Shown here piece by piece: positions 37,423-46,399 of a stretch of DNA of 64,000 bases. Positions within the stretch are counted from its first letter, which is position 1. The number at the start of each line of letters is the position of its first letter. Below the pieces are notes generated by a model, which saw only the letters and a list, made by a program, of their open reading frames with translations, was not told the origin of the DNA and made no database searches. This DNA comes from an uncultured Maribacter sp. (GTDB lineage: Bacteria > Bacteroidota > Bacteroidia > Flavobacteriales > Flavobacteriaceae): positions 186,001-250,000 of the forward strand of contig CANNFY010000001.1 of assembly GCA_947504045.1 (NCBI GenBank), read 5' to 3'. Position numbers and translations under genes: made by a program.

Positions 37423-38757
37423 ATGGAAATATTTTCATCTTACAATCTAATCATAGGAGCTTCATTAATTGTGGTTCTTTCTTTTTGGTTTAATGGAATT
37501 TCTAAAAAAACCAATATCCCATCTGTATTAATGCTAATAGTATTAGGTGTTGTTTTACAATATGCTTTAAAATATTTTATTCCAGATTTACCAAATTTTG
37601 ATAATGCTCTAGAATTATTAGGCATTGTAGGACTTATAATGATTGTTTTAGAAGCAGCATTAGAGTTAGAGTTAAAACGCAGTAAAATTATACCTATTTT
37701 AAAATCTATGGCAATTGCCTTATTAGGCTTAATTGGCTCCGCATGGGTAGCTGCTTTAATTCTCCATTATTTTATAACAGATATGAGTATGCAATCTGCC
37801 TGGTTATACGCCACTCCTCTATCTATACTTTCTAGCGCCATTATTATACCAAGCGTAAGTGGACTATCTGACACAAAGAAAGAATTTCATATTTACGAAA
37901 GCACATTTTCAGATATAATGGGAATAATGATGTTTTATTTTCTAATAGGAGGTCTAACTCCATCTAAAGACACTGGCATTGCTGGTTTTGCAGGTAACAT
38001 TGCACTTACAATTGGCATAGCCTTAATTGCTAGCTACGCCATAATACTAATTTTTCAACGCATAAAAAGTCAAGCAAAACAATTCTTACTAATTGCTGTT
38101 TTACTACTCTTATACGCTATTGGAAAAAAAATGCACCTATCCTCTTTAATAATAATTTTAATATTTGGATTAGTAATTGCAAATGTTAAATTATTTTTTC
38201 CCGGAAAAACTAAAGTATTTTTAGAAAGCGAAAAAATACATAAAATATATCACGAACTTCATATTATTACTTTAGAAACCGCATTTGTAGTTAGAACATT
38301 CTTTTTTGTAATTTTTGGTGTTACCATTGTACTTTCTTCTTTATTTAATTTAACTGTAGTTTTTGTAAGTGTTCTTATTATTGCCTCTATTTATCTAATT
38401 AGATTTATTATTTTAAAATTATTTATCGGTAAAGATATTTTACCGCAATTATTTATTGCTCCAAGAGGATTAATTACCGTCTTACTTTTTTATGCAATAC
38501 CTAAAGAGGCACAAGTTTCTACATTTGAATCTGGAATCTTACTTTTTGTAATTATAGCAACTAGTTTAGTTATGACATGGGCTATGATTAAAGATAAACG
38601 CAAAATGAATACCCTATTAGATGAAATTGACGAAGAAATGTATGAACGAAATGAAGCCGAAGACATTCTTAACAAAAAAGAAGAAATTGAAAACTCTTCT
38701 TTAGAAAACAACAATACTTCTTCTACAAACAATACAGAAGAACCTGTAGAAAACTAA
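37423..38757 (+). CDS. Cation:proton antiporter (CPA superfamily)
   Basis: 444 residues with about eleven to twelve hydrophobic helices from residue 7 to 390, followed by a soluble acidic tail rich in Glu, Asn, Ser and Thr (about 395-444). Words such as NIPSVLMLIVLGVVLQY, PLSILSSAIIIPSV and the late FIAPRGLITVLLFYAIP fit the monovalent cation:proton antiporter superfamily, which exchanges Na+ or K+ for protons at the inner membrane. The ion is not readable from the sequence. It precedes the methyltransferase gene by 17 bases, so the two may be cotranscribed. Confidence 0.87.
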   Translation: MEIFSSYNLIIGASLIVVLSFWFNGISKKTNIPSVLMLIVLGVVLQYALKYFIPDLPNFDNALELLGIVGLIMIVLEAALELELKRSKIIPILKSMAIALLGLIGSAWVAALILHYFITDMSMQSAWLYATPLSILSSAIIIPSVSGLSDTKKEFHIYESTFSDIMGIMMFYFLIGGLTPSKDTGIAGFAGNIALTIGIALIASYAIILIFQRIKSQAKQFLLIAVLLLLYAIGKKMHLSSLIIILIFGLVIANVKLFFPGKTKVFLESEKIHKIYHELHIITLETAFVVRTFFFVIFGVTIVLSSLFNLTVVFVSVLIIASIYLIRFIILKLFIGKDILPQLFIAPRGLITVLLFYAIPKEAQVSTFESGILLFVIIATSLVMTWAMIKDKRKMNTLLDEIDEEMYERNEAEDILNKKEEIENSSLENNNTSSTNNTEEPVEN

Positions 38758-38774
38758 AAAGATTTACCAACTGC

Positions 38775-39236
38775 ATGCAACCAAACAATTTTACAACTTC
38801 TTTTTTTGGAATAGGTATTCAAAACGGAAAAACCCCTGAAAATCTTGGTGTTTTATGGCGTACTGCCCAAAATTTGGGAGCAAGTTTTATTTTTACCATT
38901 GGAAAAAGATATGCCAATCAAGCCTGCGATACCCACAACGCAGTAAAATCATTACCCTACTATCACTATAAAGATTTCAATGATTTTTTTGAACATTTAC
39001 CCAAAGGAGTACGAATTGTTGGTGTTGAAAAAACAGATAGTGCAGAAGACTTAGAAACCTTTTCTCACCCAAAACGTTGCGTATATTTATTAGGAGCAGA
39101 AGATAATGGACTAACAACAGAAGCAATGGAACGCTGCCATTTTCTTGTTCAATTCAAATCCGAATTCAGCTTAAATGTTGCTGTAGCAGGCAGTATAATA
39201 CTGTATGACAGAAGCAGAAACAAGCCTAAGCAATAA
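38775..39236 (+). CDS. SpoU/TrmH-family RNA 2'-O-methyltransferase
   Basis: A 153-residue SPOUT methyltransferase of the short, TrmL-like size. Family words are GKTPENLGVLWRTAQNLGAS (motif 1), VYLLGAEDNGLTTEAMERC (motif 2) and SEFSLNVAVAGSIILYDR (motif 3, with the Asn-Val core of the knotted S-adenosylmethionine site). It probably methylates a ribose in tRNA or rRNA; the target is not known. The gene follows the antiporter closely. Confidence 0.88.
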   Translation: MQPNNFTTSFFGIGIQNGKTPENLGVLWRTAQNLGASFIFTIGKRYANQACDTHNAVKSLPYYHYKDFNDFFEHLPKGVRIVGVEKTDSAEDLETFSHPKRCVYLLGAEDNGLTTEAMERCHFLVQFKSEFSLNVAVAGSIILYDRSRNKPKQ

Positions 39237-39249
39237 AAACAACTCCATT

Positions 39250-39287
39250 TAAAATAAAAAATCCTAACATTAAAAAATGTTAGGATT
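39250..39287 (-). terminator. Terminator after tRNA-Gln
   Basis: An eleven-base stem, AATCCTAACAT with its complement, closes on a six-base loop. It is followed on the minus strand by TTTTTATTTT. It lies about ten bases after the tRNA 3' end. The plus strand lacks a T run, so it serves the tRNA better than the methyltransferase gene. Confidence 0.75.
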
Positions 39288-39297
39288 TAACTTTAGT

Positions 39298-39368
39298 TGG
39301 CCCACAAGGACTCGAACCTTGAATGACGGTACCAAAAACCGGAGTGTTGCCAATTACACCATGGGCCA
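39298..39368 (-). tRNA. tRNA-Gln (anticodon TTG)
   Basis: A 71-base cloverleaf can be drawn: acceptor TGGCCCA with TGGGCCA, D arm GTGT/ACAC with loop AATTGGCA, anticodon stem CCGGT/ACCGT with loop TTTTGGT (anticodon TTG at positions 34-36), and T arm CAAGG/CCTTG with loop TTCGAGT. The outermost anticodon-stem pair is a C-T mismatch. CCA is not encoded. A consensus promoter precedes it and a hairpin terminator follows, so it is a single-gene transcript. Confidence 0.95.
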
Positions 39369-39386
39369 ATAATCATTAAGAGCGTG

Positions 39387-39416
39387 CAAATTTAAAACAA
39401 ACTTTCATTTGCACAA
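39387..39416 (-). promoter_or_regulatory. Promoter of tRNA-Gln, Bacteroidota type
   Basis: On the minus strand TTG (39414-39416) and TAAATTTG (39387-39394) are separated by 19 bases, a full match to TTG/TAnnTTTG. Transcription would start about 10-15 bases before the tRNA 5' end. Confidence 0.75.
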
Positions 39417-39535
39417 GCATTTTTTTAAATAATAATTTAAAAAATCTAAAAAAGCCTGTTAAAGGTTTATAAAAATAATTCCTTTGTATCTATATAAATT
39501 AGTAAATTCGCCCATCAGGTAAAACTTAGAGTTAC

Positions 39536-42500
39536 ATGTTTTCTAAAAACTTCAAAAAATGGGACACCATCCTAGGATGGGTAGTTTTCTCCATAGCGCT
39601 TATTACTTATATTTTAACCGTAGAACCAACAAGTAGTTTCTGGGATGCAGGAGAGTACATTGCAACATCTGCCAAATTACAAGTTGGCCACCCTCCAGGA
39701 GCACCATTATTACAAATGATTGGAGCCTTTTTTGCAATGTTTGCCTTAGAGCCAGAACAAATTGCACGTATGGTTAATTTTGTTTCAGGAGTATCTAGCG
39801 CATTTACAATACTCTTTATGTTTTGGACAATTACCAATCTTACTAAAAAATTAATACATAAAGATAAAAAGTTCACCAATAGTAAAGCCATTGCTGTACT
39901 AGGAAGTGGTATTGTTGGTGCACTAACTTTTACTTTTTCAGATAGTTTTTGGTTTAATGCAGTAGAAACAGAGGTTTACTCTATGGCTAGTTTAATAATG
40001 GCCTTGCTACTTTGGTTAGGTTTAAAATGGACTGATGATTTAGAAACTCCAAGAGGAAATAAATGGATTATCCTTATTTCTTTTGTAGTAGGATTAACTT
40101 TTGGTGTTCAATTTATGGGCTTTTTAGCCATACCTTCTATTGGCCTACTTTATTACTTTAAAAAGTACAAAAAAACAACCATAAAAAACTTTCTTATTGC
40201 AAATGTGGCTGTTATTGCAATTTTAATGCTGGTTTATAAATTTTCTTTAACCTATGTATTAAAATTATTTGGTTGGGGAGAAGTTTTCTTTGTAAATAAT
40301 TTAGGCTTACCATTTAATTCTGGCTCTATAATAATTGGAATACTGTTTATTGCTGCCTTCTATTTTGGATTAAATTACACCAGAAAAAACAATTTTAAAA
40401 TAGCAAACACTATAGTTTTATGCCTCTTATTTTTGTTTTTAGGATTTTCCTCTTGGTTAATGCTACCAATAAGAGCTAATGCCAATGTAGTTATTAATGA
40501 AAACAACCCTTCAGACGCTAGATCACTTTTAGCATATTACAATAGAGAACAATACCCTGGAGTAGACAGTCCTTTTTTTGGAGGTTATTATTCTGATACT
40601 TTTGCAGAAGCCGGACCAGAAAGAGACGAAAAGCCAAAATACGAAAAAGACTATGCCTTAGGTAAATATGTAATTGTAAATCATTACAAAAATGCATTGC
40701 CTGGCCCTAATGAAAAACATGTTGGCTTTTTACCTAGAATGTGGAGCACACAACATGCAGAAAATTACATGCGTTATTTTGGTCCTTTAGACTTTAAAAT
40801 GACACAATCTAATGATGAGTTAAGGAAAGCTGTAAGCCAAGTGAAAGAAGGCTTAAGAACTGGCGAAATAGACACCGACCAATACATTAGTTTTTTAAGA
40901 CGTTTTAGTGATTATATTGAAGTACAACCACCTAGTGTTTGGCAAAACATTAAATACATGGTAGAATTTCAATTTAACTACATGTACACTCGTTATTTTA
41001 TGTGGAATTTTGTTGGCAAACAAAATGATATTCAAGGTAGATATAACGAAAATGGAAATTGGATTAGTGGATTTAACGCTATAGATAGTTGGCGACTAGG
41101 AAGTCAAGAAAACCTACCTAGCGATGTTTTAAATAATAAAGGAAGAAACACCTATTTCTTTCTACCATTACTATTAGGGTTAATAGGTTTATTTTTTCAA
41201 ATTTCTAAAAACCCAAAACACTTCTGGGTTTTATTAATCTTTTTCCTTTTTACTGGTTTAGCTATCCAGTTTTACACAAATCCATATATTTTTCAACCTA
41301 GAGAAAGAGATTATTCTTTAGTAGGTTCTTTCTATATTTTTGCAATATGGGTTGGCATAGGAGTATATGCCCTTTTTAATGAAATTAAAAAATGGATAAC
41401 TCCAAAAATTTTAGCACCAGCCATAACCATAGTTTGCCTTTTAGCAGTACCTACTTTAATGGCATATCAAAACTGGGACGACCATGATCGCTCTGGCAAA
41501 TACACTGCCAACTCATCTGCTAAAGCATATTTAGATTCTTGCCAAAAAGATGTAGGAGCAATTTTATTTACTATTGGAGATAACGATACTTTTCCACTAT
41601 GGTATGCACAAGAAATAGAAAAATACCGTACAGATGTACGTATTATTTGTACAAGCCTTTTTGAAACAGATTGGTACGTTGACCAAATGAAAAGAAAAGC
41701 TTATGAAAGTGATGCAATACCCTCGCAAATTACACACAATAAATACCGTTGGGGTTCCAGAGATGTTTTATACCACCAAGGCATGACCGAAAACAGATGG
41801 CCTATAAAAGACTTTATAAACTGGATTGATAGCGATAAACCAAGAACCAAATTAAAGTACATTTTACAACAACAAGGTGGAGACCTAAGCGCCTATTCTG
41901 AAAACACACAGAATATGGTGTACTACCCAACAAACAAAATTCGTATTCCTGTTAACAAACAGAATGTTCTTAAAAATGGGCTTGTAAAATTAAAAGACAG
42001 TGCGTTAATTGTAGATTATATAGATATAGAACTGCCTTCTGCTATTACTAAAAAAAGCATGATGATGCTTGATATATTAGCAAATAACGATTGGGAAAGA
42101 CCTATTTATTTTTCTGGAGGAAGTTTTGATGATGCAGAATACATTTGGATGAAAGATTATTTACAACTAGATGGCCTTGCATACAAATTAGTACCTATTA
42201 AGACCGAAAGAAAAAATTCTTTTGACATGGGACGTATAGATACCGATTTAATGTATTCTATAGTTAAAGGTTGGGATTGGGGAAATTCTGGTTCCGATAT
42301 TTACCATGACACACAAACAAGAATACAAGGCTTATCTTTTAGAGGTAATTTAGCTCGCCTAACCGAAGCTTTATTACAAGAAAACAAAATAGATAAAGCC
42401 AAAGAAATAATAGACCTTTCTATTACACAAATGCCTGTTGATTATTTTGGTTATTACACTTTTGTAGAGCCTTTTGTTGATGGTTACTACAAAGTAGGCG

Positions 42501-42829
42501 AAACAACAAAAGCTAGAGATTTATTTAATAAATTAAAAACAAAATACCAAGAACGATTAGATTACTATGCAAGCACTACACTTGATGAACAGTATAGTAA
42601 AATTGATGAAATAATAACCGACATGGAAGCTTATCGTAGAAATATAGACATATTAATTTCTAATAATGATCGCGAGATGGCGGAAAAAGAAACCTTAATC
42701 TTTAATGAGTATATAGATAAGTTTCAACATTTTTACAAAGACGAAATATTAGAAGAACCAATTATAGAGTCTACAACTAATCCAGATTTACAAGACACTA
42801 TAGTAATTAAAGACACCATTTTACAATAA
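39536..42829 (+). CDS. DUF2723 / GT117-type membrane glycosyltransferase
   Basis: A 1097-residue protein. About a dozen membrane helices occupy residues 12-630, and a long soluble part rich in helical repeats runs to the end. Near the N-terminus the first external loop has SSFWDAGEYIATSAKLQVGH, with the acidic DAGE at 37-40, the hallmark of this GT-C-like family (DUF2723). By analogy with other GT-C enzymes it may transfer a sugar from a lipid carrier to a protein outside the membrane. The substrate is unknown. The C-terminal part (about 930-1060) looks TPR-like, with alternating amphipathic helices. It stands alone between a tRNA and a terminator. Confidence 0.87.
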   Translation: MFSKNFKKWDTILGWVVFSIALITYILTVEPTSSFWDAGEYIATSAKLQVGHPPGAPLLQMIGAFFAMFALEPEQIARMVNFVSGVSSAFTILFMFWTITNLTKKLIHKDKKFTNSKAIAVLGSGIVGALTFTFSDSFWFNAVETEVYSMASLIMALLLWLGLKWTDDLETPRGNKWIILISFVVGLTFGVQFMGFLAIPSIGLLYYFKKYKKTTIKNFLIANVAVIAILMLVYKFSLTYVLKLFGWGEVFFVNNLGLPFNSGSIIIGILFIAAFYFGLNYTRKNNFKIANTIVLCLLFLFLGFSSWLMLPIRANANVVINENNPSDARSLLAYYNREQYPGVDSPFFGGYYSDTFAEAGPERDEKPKYEKDYALGKYVIVNHYKNALPGPNEKHVGFLPRMWSTQHAENYMRYFGPLDFKMTQSNDELRKAVSQVKEGLRTGEIDTDQYISFLRRFSDYIEVQPPSVWQNIKYMVEFQFNYMYTRYFMWNFVGKQNDIQGRYNENGNWISGFNAIDSWRLGSQENLPSDVLNNKGRNTYFFLPLLLGLIGLFFQISKNPKHFWVLLIFFLFTGLAIQFYTNPYIFQPRERDYSLVGSFYIFAIWVGIGVYALFNEIKKWITPKILAPAITIVCLLAVPTLMAYQNWDDHDRSGKYTANSSAKAYLDSCQKDVGAILFTIGDNDTFPLWYAQEIEKYRTDVRIICTSLFETDWYVDQMKRKAYESDAIPSQITHNKYRWGSRDVLYHQGMTENRWPIKDFINWIDSDKPRTKLKYILQQQGGDLSAYSENTQNMVYYPTNKIRIPVNKQNVLKNGLVKLKDSALIVDYIDIELPSAITKKSMMMLDILANNDWERPIYFSGGSFDDAEYIWMKDYLQLDGLAYKLVPIKTERKNSFDMGRIDTDLMYSIVKGWDWGNSGSDIYHDTQTRIQGLSFRGNLARLTEALLQENKIDKAKEIIDLSITQMPVDYFGYYTFVEPFVDGYYKVGETTKARDLFNKLKTKYQERLDYYASTTLDEQYSKIDEIITDMEAYRRNIDILISNNDREMAEKETLIFNEYIDKFQHFYKDEILEEPIIESTTNPDLQDTIVIKDTILQ

Positions 42830-42856
42830 AGTATAATTTAAAATTACGTCATAAAA

Positions 42857-42892
42857 AAAAGACTAGGCATTAAAAATGCTTAGTCTTTTTTC
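42857..42892. terminator. Bidirectional terminator between the DUF2723 gene and the thioredoxin-like gene
   Basis: Stem AAAGACTAGGCAT with a near-perfect complement (one G-T pair) and loop TAAAA. A runs precede and T runs follow, so both convergent genes can end here. Confidence 0.88.
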
Positions 42893-42917
42893 TTTTATAA
42901 TTATGTTGTCCTATTTA

Positions 42918-43214
42918 TTATAAATATTCATTTAATATACCAATAAGCGTATTAGCGTCTTGCTCACCACTTTGGCGCCAAACCATTTCTCCCTTTTTAT
43001 AGATCATTAAGGTTGGCAAACCTTTAACCCTTAAAGCTTGTGCCAGCTCTTTATTTTTATCTACATCAATTTTTATAACCTTTCCTTTATCTCCTAAGGC
43101 AGCGGCCACATCTCTTAATATAGCATGCATGGCTGTAGATTGATCATTCCATTCTGCATAGAAATCTAACAATACAGGAACATTTAAATCTATTAATTCA
43201 CCAAATTTAGACAT
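42918..43214 (-). CDS. Thioredoxin-fold protein lacking the CxxC active site
   Basis: 98 residues with the complete thioredoxin fold order: VPVLLDFYAEW, then the position of the active site, then KVIKIDVDKNKELAQALRVKGLPTLMIYKKGE with the conserved cis-proline in LPT. Where thioredoxins have W-C-G-P-C this protein has W22-N-D-Q-S26, so both redox cysteines are missing and no other cysteine is present. It cannot be a dithiol reductase; a binding or chaperone-like role is possible. It has its own promoter box at 43238-43245 and shares a terminator with the convergent DUF2723 gene. Confidence 0.88.
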   Translation of the reverse strand: MSKFGELIDLNVPVLLDFYAEWNDQSTAMHAILRDVAAALGDKGKVIKIDVDKNKELAQALRVKGLPTLMIYKKGEMVWRQSGEQDANTLIGILNEYL

Positions 43215-43237
43215 ATGTTTTGCTTTGCATTATTAGC

Positions 43238-43245
43238 CAAATGTA
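43238..43245 (-). promoter_or_regulatory. -7 promoter box for the thioredoxin-like gene
   Basis: TACATTTG on the minus strand fits TAnnTTTG, 23 bases before the ATG. No clear -33 TTG. Confidence 0.5.
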
Positions 43246-43306
43246 GTAAAAAATGTTAAAATACCGCTAAAACATAGACATTTACACCCATTACAATAGG
43301 TTAAAT

Positions 43307-44536
43307 TCATGTTAACTTTTTCTTCTTTAAGGTTATTACAGTAATTTCTGGCCATATACCAACACGTCCTGGATAACCTAAAAATCCAAATCCACGATTA
43401 ACATTTATAAATTGTCCCATCTCTTTATAAATACCAGCCCAATAGGTATAACGCCATTTTACAGGACTCCATTTAATCCATCCAGGAATTTCAATTCCAA
43501 ATTGCATTCCATGTGTATGCCCACTAAGTGTTAAATGGTAATGGTATGGGTTACTAATAACTTTCTGCTCCCAATGTGATGGATCATGACTCATTAATAT
43601 TTTAAAATCTTCCTTTTTAATTTTAGAAGCAGCCTTATCTAAATCTCCAGCTTTTTTAAAACCTCCTTTACCCCAATTTTCTACACCAACTAAGGCTATT
43701 TTATCTTCGCCTTTTGTTAAATATCTACTATCATTTAACAAAAGATCAAAACCCATTTCTTTTTGTATGTTTTTTAAATCTTTTAGATTGGCCTCTTTTG
43801 CCTCTTTAGAGTCCCAATTTACATAATCTCCATAATCATGATTTCCTAGAACAGAAAATTTTCCGTCTTTAGCTTCTAATGTAGCAAAAAGGTCTTTCCA
43901 CGGATACATTTCTTCCGCCTTATTATTTACCATGTCTCCAGTAAACAAAAGCACATCACTCTTTTGTTCATTTATTAAATTTATTGCATACTCAATTTTT
44001 TCTCTATTATCAAAACTGCCACTATGCACATCCGATATTTGAGTAATTTGATAGTCATCAAAAGAATCTGGCAAATCTTCAAACTCTAGATTATATTGCA
44101 AAACTTTAAAGTTATATTTTCCTTTAAACATTCCATAAAGCAAAGCTCCAAAAGGAATTGCTGCTATACCTAAAGCTATTGTACTTAAAAACTTTCTTCT
44201 GCCAGGAACTCTAAATGTTTTAGTTTCTCCAAGAAACTTATTATATACTGCCACAAAAAATCGAAATATATCTTCCGAAAAAAGAAACAACACAGTTACT
44301 AGTTTAAAAACTAGAAACATCATAAAAAAAGTTAATGCATACATTTTTGGCTTAGTTAAAGACCGCCCTGTATCATCTACAATTGTAAATTGATATAACA
44401 AATTAAGCAATACTAAAAAAGACAAACCAATATATACATATACCAACCACGGAGTTTTTGCAACAGTTTTTAATCCTTGCAAAACATAAAACCCTAAACC
44501 TAAGTATAGTAATGTAAAAATTACCAAACGCATCAT
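43307..44536 (-). CDS. Membrane-anchored metallophosphoesterase
   Basis: 409 residues. The first 150 residues carry about four hydrophobic helices (4-22, 30-48, 68-92 and 118-136). The calcineurin-like phosphoesterase domain then has all metal-ligand motifs: QISDVHSGSFDN, LFTGDMVNN, LGNHDYGDY, LMSHDPSHW and LSGHTHGMQFG. The catalytic face probably lies outside the inner membrane. Similar proteins have been linked to UDP-diacylglucosamine or other lipid phosphate hydrolysis, but the substrate cannot be assigned. It starts 14 bases after a promoter box. Confidence 0.9.
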   Translation of the reverse strand: MMRLVIFTLLYLGLGFYVLQGLKTVAKTPWLVYVYIGLSFLVLLNLLYQFTIVDDTGRSLTKPKMYALTFFMMFLVFKLVTVLFLFSEDIFRFFVAVYNKFLGETKTFRVPGRRKFLSTIALGIAAIPFGALLYGMFKGKYNFKVLQYNLEFEDLPDSFDDYQITQISDVHSGSFDNREKIEYAINLINEQKSDVLLFTGDMVNNKAEEMYPWKDLFATLEAKDGKFSVLGNHDYGDYVNWDSKEAKEANLKDLKNIQKEMGFDLLLNDSRYLTKGEDKIALVGVENWGKGGFKKAGDLDKAASKIKKEDFKILMSHDPSHWEQKVISNPYHYHLTLSGHTHGMQFGIEIPGWIKWSPVKWRYTYWAGIYKEMGQFINVNRGFGFLGYPGRVGIWPEITVITLKKKKLT

Positions 44537-44549
44537 TCTATTTTTTTTA

Positions 44550-44557
44550 CAAATGTA
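44550..44557 (-). promoter_or_regulatory. -7 promoter box for the metallophosphoesterase gene
   Basis: TACATTTG on the minus strand fits TAnnTTTG and lies 13 bases before the first ATG at 44536; a second ATG follows immediately. It lies between cutC and the phosphoesterase gene, so the latter can be expressed on its own. Confidence 0.5.
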
Positions 44558-44591
44558 TTTGTTTAGACCTCCTTATTGTAATTTTTACCTT

Positions 44592-45314
44592 TTATTTAAC
44601 GAAAGAAACTATTGCTTTTATGATATTCATATTTGTTTCTACAGTAACCGTATCTTTTAAAAAAGACTTAGAATACATTGTTATTTTAGACAAATAACTT
44701 TCGTTCTCTTTCTTAATTATTCCGGAAAGATGAATAGAAGAAAACCCTTTATCTACCATCTTTTTTATATTGTTAATATGTATACCACCCCCTGGCATAA
44801 TTACACAATGTTTGGCTTCATTTTTCAATTCTTCTAATAAAGGCAAACCATCTATAGCTCTATTTTGTTGCCCTGAAGTTAGTATGTAATCTACTTTTAA
44901 AGCTTCTAATTTTTTTAATGCCTTTTTAGGATTCTCTACCCAATCAAAGGCTCTATGAAAAGTAAATTTTAACCCTTTTGCTGCTTTAATTAAGGCGGCA
45001 GTTCTTTCTATATCAACCTCAAAATTTTTAGTTAACACTCCTGCTACTATACCCTGAAAACCAAGTTTTACACATAAATCAATATTTTGTAACATTATTT
45101 CAAATTCCGTATTTGAATAACAAAAATTTCCACTTCTAGGTCTAATAAGCACATGCACCGGTATACTAATATTCTCTTTTATGCTTTTTAATAAGCCATA
45201 AGAGGGTGTTACTCCCCCTACCCCCAACTCCATACATAACTCTATTCTACTTGCTCCTGCTTTTTCAGCATTTAATGCGGATTGTAATGAATTAGCGCAA
45301 ACTTCTACTAGCAT
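44592..45314 (-). CDS. cutC: CutC-family protein
   Basis: A 240-residue TIM-barrel protein of the CutC family, named from an E. coli copper-tolerance phenotype whose molecular basis remains unclear. Conserved words are RIELCMELGVGGVTPSYGLL (about 24-43), HVLIRPRSGNFCYS, FHRAFDW, YILTSGQQ and IMPGGGI. The order and length are normal. It diverges from the asparaginase gene at 45356 with only 41 bases between the starts. Confidence 0.93.
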   Translation of the reverse strand: MLVEVCANSLQSALNAEKAGASRIELCMELGVGGVTPSYGLLKSIKENISIPVHVLIRPRSGNFCYSNTEFEIMLQNIDLCVKLGFQGIVAGVLTKNFEVDIERTAALIKAAKGLKFTFHRAFDWVENPKKALKKLEALKVDYILTSGQQNRAIDGLPLLEELKNEAKHCVIMPGGGIHINNIKKMVDKGFSSIHLSGIIKKENESYLSKITMYSKSFLKDTVTVETNMNIIKAIVSFVK

Positions 45315-45355
45315 TTTTACTATATTTAAGTCTCTAAATTAACTAACAGATTCCT

Positions 45356-46342
45356 ATGAAAAGAAGAAAGTTCCTCAAAAATTCCACTTTAACTACAGCT
45401 GGTATTTTTTTCACCCCATTTTTAGCCTCCTCCAAAGAAATTAACACCAAAACAAAACCGTCTTCGGCAACTAATTTTCCTATTGCAATTTGCACCTGGA
45501 ATTTTGGAAACGCCACAGCTAAAGCCTGGGAAGTATTAAACGCTAACGGAAATTCTTTAGATGCCGTACAACAAGGTGTAATGGTTGAGGAAGCCAACAT
45601 AAACAACCAAACCGTTGGTGTTGGTGGTAGACCAGACAGAGATGGCAATGTTACTCTAGATGCTTGTATTATGGACAAAGAAGGCAATTGTGGTGCAGTA
45701 GCTTATCTGCAAAATATTGCAAGCCCAGTTTCTGTTGCTAGAAAAGTTATGGAAGAAACTCCACATGTAATGCTTGTTGGCAAAGGTGCCGAACAATTTG
45801 CATACGAGAAAGGGTTTAAAAAGATTAATTTACTTACTGAAAAATCTAAAAAACAATGGTTAGAATGGAGAAAAAAATCTGAATACAAACCTATTATAAA
45901 TATTGAAAACCACGATACTATAGGCATGCTAGCCATAGATAAAGACGGTGATATTTCTGGCGCATGCACTACTAGCGGAATGGCATATAAAATTGGCGGC
46001 CGCGTAGGAGACTCCCCAATAATTGGAGCGGGTCTTTTTGTTGATAATGAAATAGGAGCTGCAACCGCAACTGGTGTTGGAGAAGAAGTAATACGTACAG
46101 TTGGCAGTTTTTTAATTGTGGAACTTATGAGGCAAGGAAAAACACCACAACAAGCTTGCGAAGAAGGCGTAAAGCGTATAATGGCCAAAAATAAAGACAA
46201 AACCGATTTTCAAATAGGTTTTATTGCTATAAATAAAAAAGGGGAAACAGGAAGCTATTGCATTCACCCCGGCTTTACATATAGATCATATTCCCAAAAA
46301 GGACATTACAACATTCCATCAGATTCGTATATTAAAAGATAA
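45356..46342 (+). CDS. Glycosylasparaginase (N4-(beta-N-acetylglucosaminyl)-L-asparaginase), Tat-exported
   Basis: 328-residue Ntn-hydrolase that releases aspartate from GlcNAc-asparagine. The autocleavage and catalytic site is H186-D-T-I-G-M191, with Thr188 the nucleophile. The second-half words GACTTSGMAYKIGGRVGDSPIIGAG and ATATGVGEEVIRT match the family. The N-terminus MKRRKFLKNSTLTTAGIFF is a twin-arginine-like signal, so the enzyme is probably exported folded to the periplasm, where it could act in glycopeptide breakdown. It precedes polA by 57 bases. Confidence 0.92.
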   Translation: MKRRKFLKNSTLTTAGIFFTPFLASSKEINTKTKPSSATNFPIAICTWNFGNATAKAWEVLNANGNSLDAVQQGVMVEEANINNQTVGVGGRPDRDGNVTLDACIMDKEGNCGAVAYLQNIASPVSVARKVMEETPHVMLVGKGAEQFAYEKGFKKINLLTEKSKKQWLEWRKKSEYKPIINIENHDTIGMLAIDKDGDISGACTTSGMAYKIGGRVGDSPIIGAGLFVDNEIGAATATGVGEEVIRTVGSFLIVELMRQGKTPQQACEEGVKRIMAKNKDKTDFQIGFIAINKKGETGSYCIHPGFTYRSYSQKGHYNIPSDSYIKR

Positions 46343-46369
46343 TATTTTATTCTTTACCACATTAATTCG

Positions 46370-46377
46370 TAGTTTTG
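46370..46377 (+). promoter_or_regulatory. -7 promoter box before polA
   Basis: TAGTTTTG fits TAnnTTTG, 22 bases before the polA ATG. No clear TTG is seen at -33. Confidence 0.45.
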
Positions 46378-46399
46378 AAATTCTACAACAATAACAGTA

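Noticed and set aside
45703-46200. Long open frame antisense to the glycosylasparaginase gene
   Set aside because: The sense frame has all catalytic motifs; the antisense frame has no recognisable domain or start context.
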